Assembly (NCBI GenBank): GCA_963664665.2
Contig: CAXXMH010000001.1
Span: 1 to 64,000, forward strand
DNA from: Bin55 sp963664665
Lineage (GTDB): Bacteria > Pseudomonadota > Gammaproteobacteria > Pseudomonadales > Azotimanducaceae
Direction: 5' to 3'
Length of the DNA stretch: 64,000 nucleotides
Below the pieces are notes generated by a model that searched no databases, was not told the DNA's origin, and saw only the letters and a program-made list of their open reading frames with translations. Made by a program: the position numbers and the translations under genes. Shown here piece after piece: positions 1 to 7,900 of the stretch (positions are counted from its first letter, which is position 1; every line of letters begins with the position of its first letter).

Positions 1-75
1 ATAATGCTGTTATTTCAATAGTTTAAGATGGGTGAGACTGAAGCATAGATGTCATCGCTTCAGCCTAAATTCGAG

Positions 76-106
76 ATGACCTCACTATCCTATGTAGTGG
101 GGTCAT
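76..106. other. Stem-loop near window start
   Basis: Two 12-base arms at 76-87 and 95-106 pair almost perfectly (one T/G wobble) around a 7-base loop. No strong T-tract follows on either strand, so it is only a weak terminator candidate. No gene is seen in 1-302 apart from this hairpin and the inverted repeat at 168-214. Confidence 0.35.
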
Positions 107-167
107 TCATTTGTGAATCGTTAGACCGCCGTTGATCTCGGTATGTTCCTTTGATTCATCCATACTA

Positions 168-214
168 ATTACCTCCCTTGCGACATCGCTCAATGCTGAG
201 TGCGGGGAGGTGAT
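168..214. repeat. Inverted repeat, possible IS1-type ends
   Basis: Arms 168-177 (ATTACCTCCC) and 205-214 (GGGAGGTGAT) are inverted repeats with 9 of 10 matching, and a short CTCA/TGAG stem lies inside. IS1 ends begin GGTGAT or GGTAAT. The right arm could therefore be the left end of the IS1-like element that follows, and the left arm the outward end of a second, lost copy. That reading is inference; no matching right end was found past 1212. Confidence 0.3.
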
Positions 215-302
215 TTTAGAAAAACTCTAAATAGCACAGAAGCCGTTACAAGCCTTTTTCTGGTTTATTAAAATTCCATTATAACACAAAACAAATGACA
301 AC

Positions 303-1212
303 GTGAACCGCATTTCGCGTGAAAAACGCAGAATCATCCTCCAATCCCTAGTTGAAGGCGCGAGTATTCGCTCGACCGCCAGGATTGCGAACGTTGCGAT
401 CAATACGGTCATTAGGCTCCTCATTCATGCTGGAGACGTATGTGACGAATATTCCGACCACATGCTGCGAAACTTGCAGTGTGAACGCTTGGAGTTAGAC
501 GAAGTCTGGTGCTTTTGTTATGCGAAGAACGCGAACGTTCCATTTGCGAAGGCAGCACCAGAGATAGCAGGTGATGTTTGGACGTGGGTTGCTATAGACC
601 CTGACACCAAGCTAGTGCCTTGTTGGATGGTAGGGGAACGGGATGGACACGTTGCTTGGGAGTTCCTGCAAGAGATCAAGGCTCGGATGGCATTCGGACA
701 CCGCTTGCAAATCACAACAGATGGTTGGAAGTCATACAAGAGCGCGATCCCTGCTGCCTTCAAGGACTCTGCTGACCATGCTGTGCTGAACAAAAAGATT
801 ATTCGCGGCTATGACTCTGACTCATATCCCGATCACCGCTACAGTCAAAGGCAACGCTACTTCATTACGAAGGAAGCTGTCAGAGGGAATCCCGACATGG
901 ATAAGGCCGTTACATCCCACATCGAGCGGGAATTCTTGAATTTGCGGATGGGAATCTAGGCGTTACACTCGTCTAACCAATGGATTCTCAAAACGGATTG
1001 ACAATCATGTGAGTGCAGTCTCTCTGCACTTCTGTTACCACAACTTCTGTCGTATTCACACATCATTAGGTACAACTCCTGCGGTAGCAGCAGGTATCCT
1101 GAATGAAGAGTGGGATATTGACATGATCATCGACTTGATCGAAATTGACGAGAATTCCAAGTCTCGAAAGCGCGGACCTTACAAGAAGCGTGGCGAAATC
1201 GACTTTACTTAG
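303..1212 (+). pseudogene. IS1-family transposase, frameshifted
   Basis: This is a long-form IS1-family transposase with InsA and InsB fused, as in the cyanobacterial/archaeal subgroup. An N-terminal HTH (about residues 5-45) is followed by the family motifs LDEVWCFCYAK, GDVWTWVAID and TTDGW of the DDE core. The first frame ends at a TAG at 957-959, just after the REFLNLRMG motif. The C-terminal part (RYTRLTNGFSK, then HNFCRIHTSLGTTPAVAAG) continues in the +1 frame from 961 to 1212. Adding the two parts gives a full-length protein, so one small indel near 955-960 broke the gene. The family's natural frameshift lies at the InsA/InsB boundary, not here, so this is decay rather than programmed frameshifting. 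Confidence 0.85.
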
Positions 1213-1253
1213 CAGTTGGTATCTGCTAACATCGCTAATGCTAACACACATGG

Positions 1254-1271
1254 AAGCCCGACGTCGGGCTT
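1254..1271. terminator. Perfect 18-bp palindrome after IS1
   Basis: AAGCCCGAC is followed directly by its reverse complement GTCGGGCTT, about 40 bases after the transposase stop. It is GC-rich enough to act as a terminator stem, but only a short TCT follows, so efficiency is uncertain. Confidence 0.4.
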
Positions 1272-1393
1272 TCTACCGAATATAACAGCCATCAGGCGAA
1301 TAGGTGGAACGTCCACTTTCCATGTGATGTTAGCAGAGCCCGGCACCTTTTGCGTGCTGGGTCGATGCTCTATGGCGTTGGGCAGGAATCATC

Positions 1394-1663
1394 ATGAAGG
1401 ATATTATCTGGCAATTCGTTCAGGGTTGGCTTTTTTCGTACGCATTCATTTTCTGGGTAACGACATTCAGTTACGGATTCATCAAAGGATTGTTTGGAGA
1501 ACAACCCACTGACGCTGGCGCTATTCAAGCAATATGCTTGGGAATTGGAGTTGTCTTTGGACTTGTGTACACGAGATTCAAGATACTAATTGATCGTATT
1601 GCGATTCTTGAAGCTGCAGTTGATCTTAGGAATACAATAGATAAAGACGAAGAGGTGAACTAG
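1394..1663 (+). CDS. Small two-helix membrane protein, unknown
   Basis: This 89-residue protein has two hydrophobic segments (about residues 5-33 and 44-63) and a charged C-terminal tail that may form a short coiled coil (LIDRIAILEAAVDLRN). No family is recognised. Its TAG stop shares its G with a GTG that can start the next gene (TAGTG), so it looks translationally coupled to the nuclease-like gene downstream. Composition is AT-rich compared with the housekeeping genes further right, suggesting acquisition together with its neighbours. A membrane anchor or effector role is possible but unsupported. Confidence 0.6.
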   Translation: MKDIIWQFVQGWLFSYAFIFWVTTFSYGFIKGLFGEQPTDAGAIQAICLGIGVVFGLVYTRFKILIDRIAILEAAVDLRNTIDKDEEVN

Positions 1664-2403
1664 TGATGAGTTTTACAGATGATGTGAAAAATGAAGCCGA
1701 ACGATTTGAGGCGCAAGTTCCACAATTTGAAGATAAACGGCAAACCGAAGCAACAACAATCATAGCATTTGTTACGCCATTCATCAGAATGTTAGGATAT
1801 GACACGTCTAATGCTAGCGAAGTATTGGCAGAAACTTCACCAGATGAAGCTGCAGGACGAAACGAGAAGATTGATTTAGCCATATTTAAGGATGATCAAC
1901 CTTTGATGGTTATTGAGTGCAAGCGTTACGGTGAGGATGTCCTTATTGACGACAACCCACATTATCAACAATTGTTGAAGTACTATCAACATTCAAAGGC
2001 GAAAATTGGAATCTTGACAAATGGAATTGAATATGCTTTTTATACCGACTCTGAGGCACCTGGACATTTAGATAGAGAGCCATTTTTCATTTTCAACGTA
2101 TTGAGATATAGTGAATCAGACGTAAACAATCTTAGAACATTTACGAAGTCTGAATACACTGAAGAATCTGTACAAAATCTAGCTATGCGTCAAACTTATC
2201 TTGAAGGATTAACCCGCGCGATTAAAGCACTTTTGTATGAAGCTCCTGACGAAGCTTGGATGAGACACTTAATATGGAGGTTGCAACAAACAGGCACTAT
2301 TAAACGACAAAGGATATTTCTAACGACTCTTAACACATTCTACAAGCCTATCATCGAAAAGGCTCTAGATGATGTTATAGATGATATACGTAATAGTGAG
2401 TAG
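1663..2403 (+). CDS. HsdR-N-like PD-(D/E)XK nuclease domain protein
   Basis: A 246-residue protein resembling the N-terminal nuclease domain of type I restriction HsdR subunits. E29 lies in the RQTEATT segment before the conserved PFIRMLGYD stretch. The catalytic core is D71 (EKIDLAIF) and E85-x-K87 (VIECKRYG), the PD-(D/E)XK signature, followed by the typical QLLKYY...IGILTNG strand-helix unit. No helicase domain follows, so this is a stand-alone nuclease fold rather than a full HsdR. The start is GTG at 1663, overlapping the upstream stop, or ATG at 1666. It sits between a small membrane protein and unknown genes leading to a trypsin-like protease, a layout reminiscent of defence cassettes; that function is inferred only. 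Confidence 0.75.
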   Translation: MMSFTDDVKNEAERFEAQVPQFEDKRQTEATTIIAFVTPFIRMLGYDTSNASEVLAETSPDEAAGRNEKIDLAIFKDDQPLMVIECKRYGEDVLIDDNPHYQQLLKYYQHSKAKIGILTNGIEYAFYTDSEAPGHLDREPFFIFNVLRYSESDVNNLRTFTKSEYTEESVQNLAMRQTYLEGLTRAIKALLYEAPDEAWMRHLIWRLQQTGTIKRQRIFLTTLNTFYKPIIEKALDDVIDDIRNSE

Positions 2404-2405
2404 CC

Positions 2406-2648
2406 ATGTCTGCCTTTCTTACAATTCTTACGAAGTATGGTCAACAAAATCAACTTGCGAATAAAAAGACTATCAACACTCTTTCTGCTTGCATTCAGCA
2501 ATTGCAGCAAGTATCAGAGGACGTATTTCCCGATCATATTTCTCGTTTATCACTTTTAGCTGAGCTAACGCAACTCGAGCGCGCATTTGATGAACGTTTA
2601 AGCAAGGATCGCGAGTTTCTTGAGTATCTTGATCGACCTTTGACGTAG
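2406..2648 (+). CDS. Small helical protein, unknown
   Basis: This 80-residue mostly helical protein starts ATG two bases after the stop of the nuclease-like gene, which favours a real operon member. It has no recognisable domain. It overlaps the 3' half of an opposite-strand reading frame (2473-2823), and only one of the two is likely to be fully genuine; operon spacing favours this one. Confidence 0.5.
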   Translation: MSAFLTILTKYGQQNQLANKKTINTLSACIQQLQQVSEDVFPDHISRLSLLAELTQLERAFDERLSKDREFLEYLDRPLT

Positions 2649-2823
2649 AGAGTTTATCGAGGTATTCTTCATAGTACGAAGCAGTGGATTCGTCCATCTC
2701 AACCGGCGATTCAATCGGCTCGTCTGAGACAAACATGTCGTCGATCAGATCTTCGAGTTGCTCTACATCTGCAACGCTTTCAACAATTAGTTCTAAACCT
2801 CGGGAGGTGTAAACTGCTTTCAT
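2473..2823 (-). CDS. Acidic hypothetical protein, antisense overlap
   Basis: A 116-codon frame whose first 60 residues are strongly acidic and protein-like (VADVEQLEDLIDDMF, then SYYEEYLDKL) and lie in otherwise gene-free DNA (2649-2823). The second half runs antisense to the small helical gene at 2406-2648. No family is recognised and no clear ribosome-binding site is visible. It may be a real short gene whose end overlaps its neighbour, or a fragment. It would be transcribed divergently from the protease gene at 2891. Confidence 0.35.
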   Translation of the reverse strand: MKAVYTSRGLELIVESVADVEQLEDLIDDMFVSDEPIESPVEMDESTASYYEEYLDKLSTSKVDQDTQETRDPCLNVHQMRARVALAQLKVINEKYDREIRPLILAAIAECKQKEC

Positions 2824-2890
2824 GAAGGTTAATCATGGATTAAAACTTAAAATAAACTACCTCTGACTAATCCAAATTCCCTTTTTCAGA

Positions 2891-3589
2891 ATGGTGAAAA
2901 TCATGTATCCAACCACAAATATCTTTAATAGAGTCTTTAATCTACGGGTGGTGGATGGTTCCACAGTATTGAGCAGTGGCACCATGTTTACCATTGACGT
3001 AGAAAACCGTCATTACTTTGTAACAGCGCGTCACATAGGAGAACATATTGGAATCAGTGGGATACAAGTTATGAGTGAAAACCAATGGGTCTCGTACTCT
3101 GCAACGGTAATAGGTCATGGTAAGGGAAAAGTGGATGTTACCGTTATTGAAATCTCTGAACCTCTACTCTCCGATAAAGATCGATTTCCTCTTCCTTTGG
3201 GGTCTGGGGGAATCACTATAGGAGAAGAAATGATGTTTCTGGGTTTCCCCTCAGTTTACGACCCCTCTATGGGGTTCAGTCTTCATCACGGATTTCCTCT
3301 TCCATTGACTAAGTACGCGCGGTTGTCGAATCTACCCACACGAGAGCAGCCGATGTGGCTCGATGGTCATAATAATCTAGGATTTTCTGGTGCACCCCTA
3401 TGTTTTAAACCAAGCAAGAGCAACGAGCTGACTGTTGCAGGTGTCGTTTGTGCGTATATGCCCTCACAAGAAGAAGTGATTTACGAAAATGGTGAACCTG
3501 CTGGATATTACGTTCAGGAAAACACAGGTTTTATGCTTGCATGGGATATACGGCATTGCATCGAGATAATTCATAGCAATCTAGACTGA
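2891..3589 (+). CDS. Trypsin-like serine peptidase
   Basis: A 232-residue trypsin-fold (clan PA) peptidase with a full apparent catalytic triad: H48 in FVTARHIG, D82 in GKVDVTVIEI and S166 in the GFSGAPL oxyanion motif. No signal peptide or membrane segment is seen, so it probably acts in the cytoplasm. The start could be ATG 2891 or ATG 2903. It ends the AT-rich cassette begun at 1394. Cytosolic trypsin-like proteases next to nuclease-fold genes occur in several antiphage systems, so a defence role is plausible, but substrate and partners are unknown. Confidence 0.75.
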   Translation: MVKIMYPTTNIFNRVFNLRVVDGSTVLSSGTMFTIDVENRHYFVTARHIGEHIGISGIQVMSENQWVSYSATVIGHGKGKVDVTVIEISEPLLSDKDRFPLPLGSGGITIGEEMMFLGFPSVYDPSMGFSLHHGFPLPLTKYARLSNLPTREQPMWLDGHNNLGFSGAPLCFKPSKSNELTVAGVVCAYMPSQEEVIYENGEPAGYYVQENTGFMLAWDIRHCIEIIHSNLD

Positions 3590-3627
3590 ATATGGTTCGG
3601 AGCTTAAATTCAAACTGATACACTATA

Positions 3628-4503
3628 GACTTTTGGGCTGGTTGGGTCGCGGTCCTGACCATCCTGTCTCTTGTGGGGTTGGCATGGGTGATTTACGGCG
3701 TCTATTTCGGTGGTAAGAAGACTGGCGGTAACGTTGAGTCTTCGACGATATGGGATGAAAACTTGCGTGAAGGGGCACACCCACCGCCGATGTGGTGGTT
3801 TTGGACGATGCTCGTCTCGTTGGTTTTCACGTTGGTTTATCTCATTCTGTATCCCGGGTTCGGGAGTTTTTCTGGTGCGTTTAGCTGGTCCCAAGGAGGG
3901 GAGCTAGAGGAACGCCTAGTAGCGCATGAAACTACGTTTGGGACGAGGCGCAATGAGATAGCAGAGATGGATCTCACTGCAATTCGTCAGGACGAGCTGC
4001 TCATGCGCGCTGCGAAACGTGTATTCGACCGACACTGTGCTGCATGCCATGGTCTCGACGCAGAAGGTCAGGCAGGCTTGTTCCCAAATCTTCGCGACGA
4101 ATCCTGGCAGTGGGGAAACACACCTGAAGAAATTGAAAAATCAATTCGAGACGGACGTCACGGCATCATGATTGGTTGGCGTTCAGCATTGAACCTAACC
4201 GAGGCTTCGTATTTGGCACAATATACGGTCGCGTTAGCGGATTCACGACCAAGCGCCCATCCGGGCAAGGCTAAATTCGAACAGCTCTGCATCGCGTGTC
4301 ACGGTGCGGACGGCACCGGGATGGCTGCGTTAGGTGCGCCCGACCTGACTAAAGGGATATATACATACGGTGGAGGCACGTTGGCAATCAAGGAAACGAT
4401 CCTATACGGTCGCGAAGGTGTCATGCCGGCGTTTGGTGGTGTCTTGGACGATATGCAGATACGCTTATTGGTTGCCTGGTTAAGCGGCGTTGCGCAATCT
4501 TGA
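3628..4503 (+). pseudogene. ccoP: cbb3 oxidase diheme subunit CcoP, start codon lost
   Basis: CcoP carries electrons to the cbb3-type (microaerobic) oxygen reductase. The reading frame has the N-terminal helix (DFWAGW onward from 3628), a second helix after HPPPMWWFWTM, then two cytochrome c domains with CAACH (about 4036) and CIACH (about 4288). Each has a downstream Met (GIMIGW, GVMPAFGG) as sixth heme ligand. The family normally begins MxDFWxGW; here the codon before DFW is ATA and an in-frame TGA lies at 3616-3618, so there is no normal start before GTG 3673, which is inside the first helix. The upstream partners ccoN, ccoO and ccoQ are absent and replaced by the AT-rich cassette. This is an operon remnant at a recombination junction; expression from a rare start cannot be excluded. 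Confidence 0.8.
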
Positions 4504-4672
4504 CCGATCGATTGAACAATGCGATATTCGGAACGTATTTCTTCCGAGTTCGTATCCAGGCATGTACGGTACTTTAGCTCGGCCTCAATCCAATATTGGC
4601 AGATGCACAAATCAATTCTGGCGCTGCTGCACTCAATGTCTAGGATTGTGTACGCGTCATCACACGTGAAGT

Positions 4673-4933
4673 ATGAACTTGAAATCACTAACGATTAGAA
4701 ACGTATCCCACTCGCTACACGAAGCGCTTCAACGTGAAATGAGTCGACGAGGCGCGACTATGAATGACACCGTGTTACAGCTCTTGAACGAATCACTGAG
4801 CCTAGGTACACAGCCAGACCACTTGACTAACGGCTTAGAAAAACTCGCGGGTGGATGGACAGAGGAGGATTTCCAAGAATTTGAACGAAACTCCGCGGAT
4901 CAACAAGTCATTGATACGGAAATGTGGAAATGA
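4673..4933 (+). CDS. FitA/VapB-type ribbon-helix-helix antitoxin
   Basis: An 86-residue protein with an N-terminal ribbon-helix-helix DNA-binding segment (KSLTIRNVSHSLHEALQ, then a second helix to about residue 45). An acidic C-terminal tail (GGWTEEDFQEFERN) is of the type that wraps the toxin. In this family the antitoxin neutralises a PIN-domain ribonuclease and represses its own operon. Its TGA stop overlaps the ATG of the toxin gene (ATGA), the usual TA arrangement. The toxin is broken, so the antitoxin may survive only as a regulator or be decaying. Confidence 0.75.
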   Translation: MNLKSLTIRNVSHSLHEALQREMSRRGATMNDTVLQLLNESLSLGTQPDHLTNGLEKLAGGWTEEDFQEFERNSADQQVIDTEMWK

Positions 4934-5321
4934 GGACGTGTCTGGATAAATCCGCATACACAATCTTTTAGAAGTCTCGACCCGAGATCGTAGCTGTTGT
5001 CGTGCGTGCTGAGTGGTTCGGTATACCAACACTAGTGATTGTTGAGTTAGAGATAAGCTTCAGACGTGGTACCGAGCGGTCAGAGAAGGGTGCTCTACTA
5101 GGCAAGTATCTCGCATACCGGCGAGACTACGTTCTTTGGACAAGTCGGGAGATCGCCGAGGTTTACGCAGTATCCATGTCGAGCTGTCGCGTACTGGCAA
5201 ACAGGTGCCGCGTAACGACATTTGGATTGCGGCATCCAGTACGGTTTGTGGCTCTACTTTCGTCACATTCGATAACCACTTTGGGAGCATTTCGCTAATT
5301 GGCAAGATCATCCTGTCATGA
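4930..5321 (+). pseudogene. VapC-type PIN toxin, broken
   Basis: Starts at ATG 4930 with MRTCLDKSAY, matching the VapC N-terminus that carries the first catalytic Asp. An in-frame TAG at 4969-4971 stops it after 13 codons. The same frame then resumes (VIVELEISFRRG up to about 5169), and the C-terminal motif VPRNDIWIAA and TFDNHF lie in another frame (about 5172-5321). At least one nonsense mutation and one frameshift near 5170 separate the parts. All pieces lie in family order, so this is an inactivated PIN ribonuclease, not a chance match. Only the antitoxin is still intact. Confidence 0.8.
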
Positions 5322-5694
5322 GGCGATTTGAGTTCATCTACTTTAGCTGTCGATCAGCTCGGTTTCTCCGAGTCGCACATAGCGTCGCTGACTAACTCGT
5401 CCAGTCTAGTCCAGACACCCCACGCGGGGTGTATTCGACAACTCAAATCAAGTAGGTGTCGAGTCTCGCATCGCGTATTCCCGTTGCGCTTGACGAAGCA
5501 CGAGATTCAAATGTGGGACTGCACGCATTAGGGATGCTTAACTAACCGATTCGAGCACGGTCGATTCTCTTTTGCGTCGTCATCGCATTCCGCCATTCGT
5601 TCCGACTTGCCTCGTTTGATTAAACCATGAAGATGCGTCCGTTTCTGACGTACTCCATGATTAAGTTTGGTTCTCGGCTAGTACGGAAGGGAAA
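5322..5694. other. Gene-free gap with one hairpin
   Basis: About 370 bases between the dead toxin and the AAA+ gene. It contains a hairpin with 7-bp stem at 5415-5421/5426-5432 and a 4-base loop, without a T-tract. A 67-codon open frame here has no gene-like features. Nothing else is recognised. Confidence 0.5.
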
Positions 5695-6180
5695 TTGCAA
5701 TTGCTGACGGGTTATAGGCGACACCTGGTGATCTGTTATCTCTTGAATATCGTCACGAGAATTCGTGCACATACTCGTGAAGCTCGCGAATTAGCGAAGT
5801 CGATACGAGAGATCTTCGATGAGTTAGAGCTCGTTGTGCCCAGTTCTCATTGGGAGGACACGGATTTCGTGCTTAGAGAAGAGTCGGATCCTCGAGACGG
5901 GATTTCAGAAGCGGATTGGGCGGCACTACGAGAGTGCATCGATCGCGAGAAGAAGACGACTCGCGGGATTCAGGCCGACGACTTAACACCGCGAATTCGA
6001 GCATTGGCTGGGCTGCTAGGGGTCGATAAGACCGATGTCGTGATACTGGAATTTCTTCTCTATTACGAGATCGATCCAAACTTCGAACACCTCGTCGACG
6101 AACTGCTCAACTACCGAACGCACTCGAGCTCACGGTACATGGGTTTTTCTATCTTAAACGTCATGAAGTCGGGCTCGTAG
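5695..6180 (+). pseudogene. AAA+ ATPase, N-terminal fragment split by IS110
   Basis: This 161-codon frame starts TTG 5695 after a good Shine-Dalgarno (GGAAGGG). It looks like the helical N-terminal region of the AAA+ protein that resumes at about 7900. The last native-looking stretch is FEHLVDELLNY (near 6110); the following residues read into mobile-element flank and end at TAG 6178-6180. In related two-domain AAA+ proteins this region is followed within about 25-30 residues by a LARLLGL...LRERF segment, which is where the second fragment begins. The gene is therefore interrupted by the IS110-type element, and this part probably makes a short nonfunctional peptide. Confidence 0.7.
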
Positions 6181-7900
6181 ACACCCCGAAGGCATGAAAT
6201 AAGCTGTCCTGACACGGTGGCTTCGCCACCGCTGCCGGCGTCGGCTATCGTTAACGGGTGTGACGGTCGTGGAGGCCGACGGATAAATGGCGCCCTGTCG
6301 CCGATCTTAAACTGGACCCGGTTCAACGGTTCGCGCCCCGGAATGTATCCGAGACGACCGGGCTCTCGCCCGGCCGATCTCGTGGACGCGCAACAAAATG
6401 CACCGCCAGCCGTGACCGGCTGGCGAGTCACGTCCGTTGAACCCGCCGTCGCACTGTACCTTAACGACAACAGGAGACCGAATGTTAACCGACGAATTTC
6501 AACCGGACGATTTCACGATCGTGCATGCTTGTGCGGCGGGTCTGGATGTGCACAAGATGCAGATCACGGCGACGATTCGCCGCCAGCCACCGAGCGGCGC
6601 CGCGACCACGCTGACGCAGGCGTTCAGCGCGTTGCCCTCGGGCTTGGCCGCCTTGTGCGCCTGGCTCCAGCGCCATGCGGTGGAAGCCGCCCTGATGGAA
6701 GGCACCGGCGTGTACTGGCAAGCCCCGTTCGAGGCGCTCGAAGACGCGGACCTCGCCGTGACGCTGGTGAACGCGCACCAGGTCAAGCAACTCAAGGGGC
6801 ACAAGACCGATGTCGCCGACAGCGTCTGGCTGGCGCGGGTGTGCCAGTTCGGCCTGACCAGCCCCAGCATGATTCCACCGCGGACGTTTCGCGAGCTCCG
6901 CAACCTCAGTCGGCATCGACGTAGCTTGGTCGCGAGCGCCGCCTCGGTGCGCAACCGGGTGCACAAAGTGCTGGATCGCAGCGGCATTCGCATCGGCGGG
7001 GTCTTGACGGACATCTTCGGCAAAAACGGTCGCTTGATCATCGACGGCTTGATCGAAGGCCAGTCACGCTCGACGATCCTCGGCGCGTTGTCCGCGCACG
7101 TGCGACGCAAGCTGGAGCTGCTCGAAGACGCCTTGACCTGGTCCCTCTCCTTGACAGACCGTGCGTTGCTGGGCGATCTGGTCACCGAGCTCGATGCCCT
7201 GGAAGGGCGCATCAAGACGTTTCGAGACACCTTGCTTGTCGGGTTAACGCCGTGGCAGCGCCAGCTTGAGCTGCTTAAGTCCATGCCCGGGGTCGACGTG
7301 ACCGCCGCCGCCGATATTCTGGCCGAACTCGGTCCCGACCTCACCGTCTTCGGCAGCGCCGAGCGGTTGGCGGCGTGGGCCGGCGTCTGTCCGGGCAACC
7401 ACGAGAGCGCGGGCAAACGCAAGCCGACGCGGACCCGCGGCGGTCGCCGCCATCTGGCCGCTATTCTCAATCAATGTGCCCATGCCGCCGCGCGCACCAA
7501 GGACAGTCAGTTCCATGGCTACCACAAAGCGTTGATGCTGCGACGCGGTTACAAACGTGCCATCGTCGCCACCGCCCACAAGATGCTGCGGTCGATCTGG
7601 GCGATCTTGCGCGATGACAAGCCGTATCGCGATCCCGACGTCGACTACGACGCGTTGCACGTGGACCGCAACGCCTCCCGCTGGCTACGCCAGCTCGAGG
7701 CGTTCGATTACATTCAAAACGGCAAGGTGGTCTGGCCTACCGCGTGACCTAACGACGCAGCAGTCGAGATCCGGGCACGGCTAACACGCGTCAACGCCAC
7801 GTCAGACGACGCCTTCAGTTCAACCCACCTTGGCGAGCATGCCAACGCCGTCGCCCAGCTAGACTACGTCCTTCGTTTCTATATATTTCACAACAAATCC
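6120..7900 (+). mobile_element. IS110-family insertion element
   Basis: A GC-rich insert carrying one transposase gene (6482-7747) with long non-coding flanks on both sides: about 300-360 bases left and about 150 right. The right limit near 7899 is supported by a second, degenerate copy of the same 3' end at about 33643-33831, whose similarity stops at the matching base. The left limit is only bounded, between the end of AAA+ homology (about 6110) and about 6210, where composition turns GC-rich. A 7-bp stem with 3-base loop lies at 6215-6231. IS110-family elements encode their bridge RNA in such non-coding ends, so one of these flanks probably holds it. No terminal inverted repeats or target duplication were found, as expected for the family. 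Confidence 0.75.
6482..7747 (+). CDS. IS110-family transposase (DEDD recombinase)
   Basis: A 421-residue transposase. The N-terminal RuvC-like DEDD domain shows GLDVHK (first Asp), LMEGTGVYW (Glu) and GHKTDVADS (Asp pair). The C-terminal transposase_20 domain has SMPGVDVTAA and NHESAGKRK, which holds the catalytic Ser region. It excises and inserts its element using a structured bridge RNA that pairs with donor and target. ATG 6482 is chosen because AGGAG lies directly upstream; a longer frame from 6437 lacks such a site. The gene is intact and much more GC-rich than its surroundings, implying recent insertion into the AAA+ gene. Confidence 0.9.
   Translation: MLTDEFQPDDFTIVHACAAGLDVHKMQITATIRRQPPSGAATTLTQAFSALPSGLAALCAWLQRHAVEAALMEGTGVYWQAPFEALEDADLAVTLVNAHQVKQLKGHKTDVADSVWLARVCQFGLTSPSMIPPRTFRELRNLSRHRRSLVASAASVRNRVHKVLDRSGIRIGGVLTDIFGKNGRLIIDGLIEGQSRSTILGALSAHVRRKLELLEDALTWSLSLTDRALLGDLVTELDALEGRIKTFRDTLLVGLTPWQRQLELLKSMPGVDVTAAADILAELGPDLTVFGSAERLAAWAGVCPGNHESAGKRKPTRTRGGRRHLAAILNQCAHAAARTKDSQFHGYHKALMLRRGYKRAIVATAHKMLRSIWAILRDDKPYRDPDVDYDALHVDRNASRWLRQLEAFDYIQNGKVVWPTA

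Noticed and set aside
303..1212. Programmed frameshifting of the IS1 transposase
   Set aside because: The frame change is near the C-terminus with no slippery A-tract, unlike the InsA/InsB site of IS1, so a mutation is more likely.
1216..1512. 98-codon open frame after IS1
   Set aside because: Overlaps the better supported membrane-protein gene at 1394 in another frame and crosses the palindrome at 1254-1271.
3673..4503. CcoP as an intact gene starting at GTG 3673
   Set aside because: That GTG lies inside the first transmembrane helix; conserved residues are encoded in frame upstream of it, showing a lost start instead.
5328..5531. 67-codon open frame as a gene
   Set aside because: No family resemblance and Ser/Arg-rich random-looking composition in decayed DNA.
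6499..7470. 323-codon open frame on the minus strand
   Set aside because: Antisense of the IS110 transposase; Ser/Arg-rich composition and no recognisable motif.
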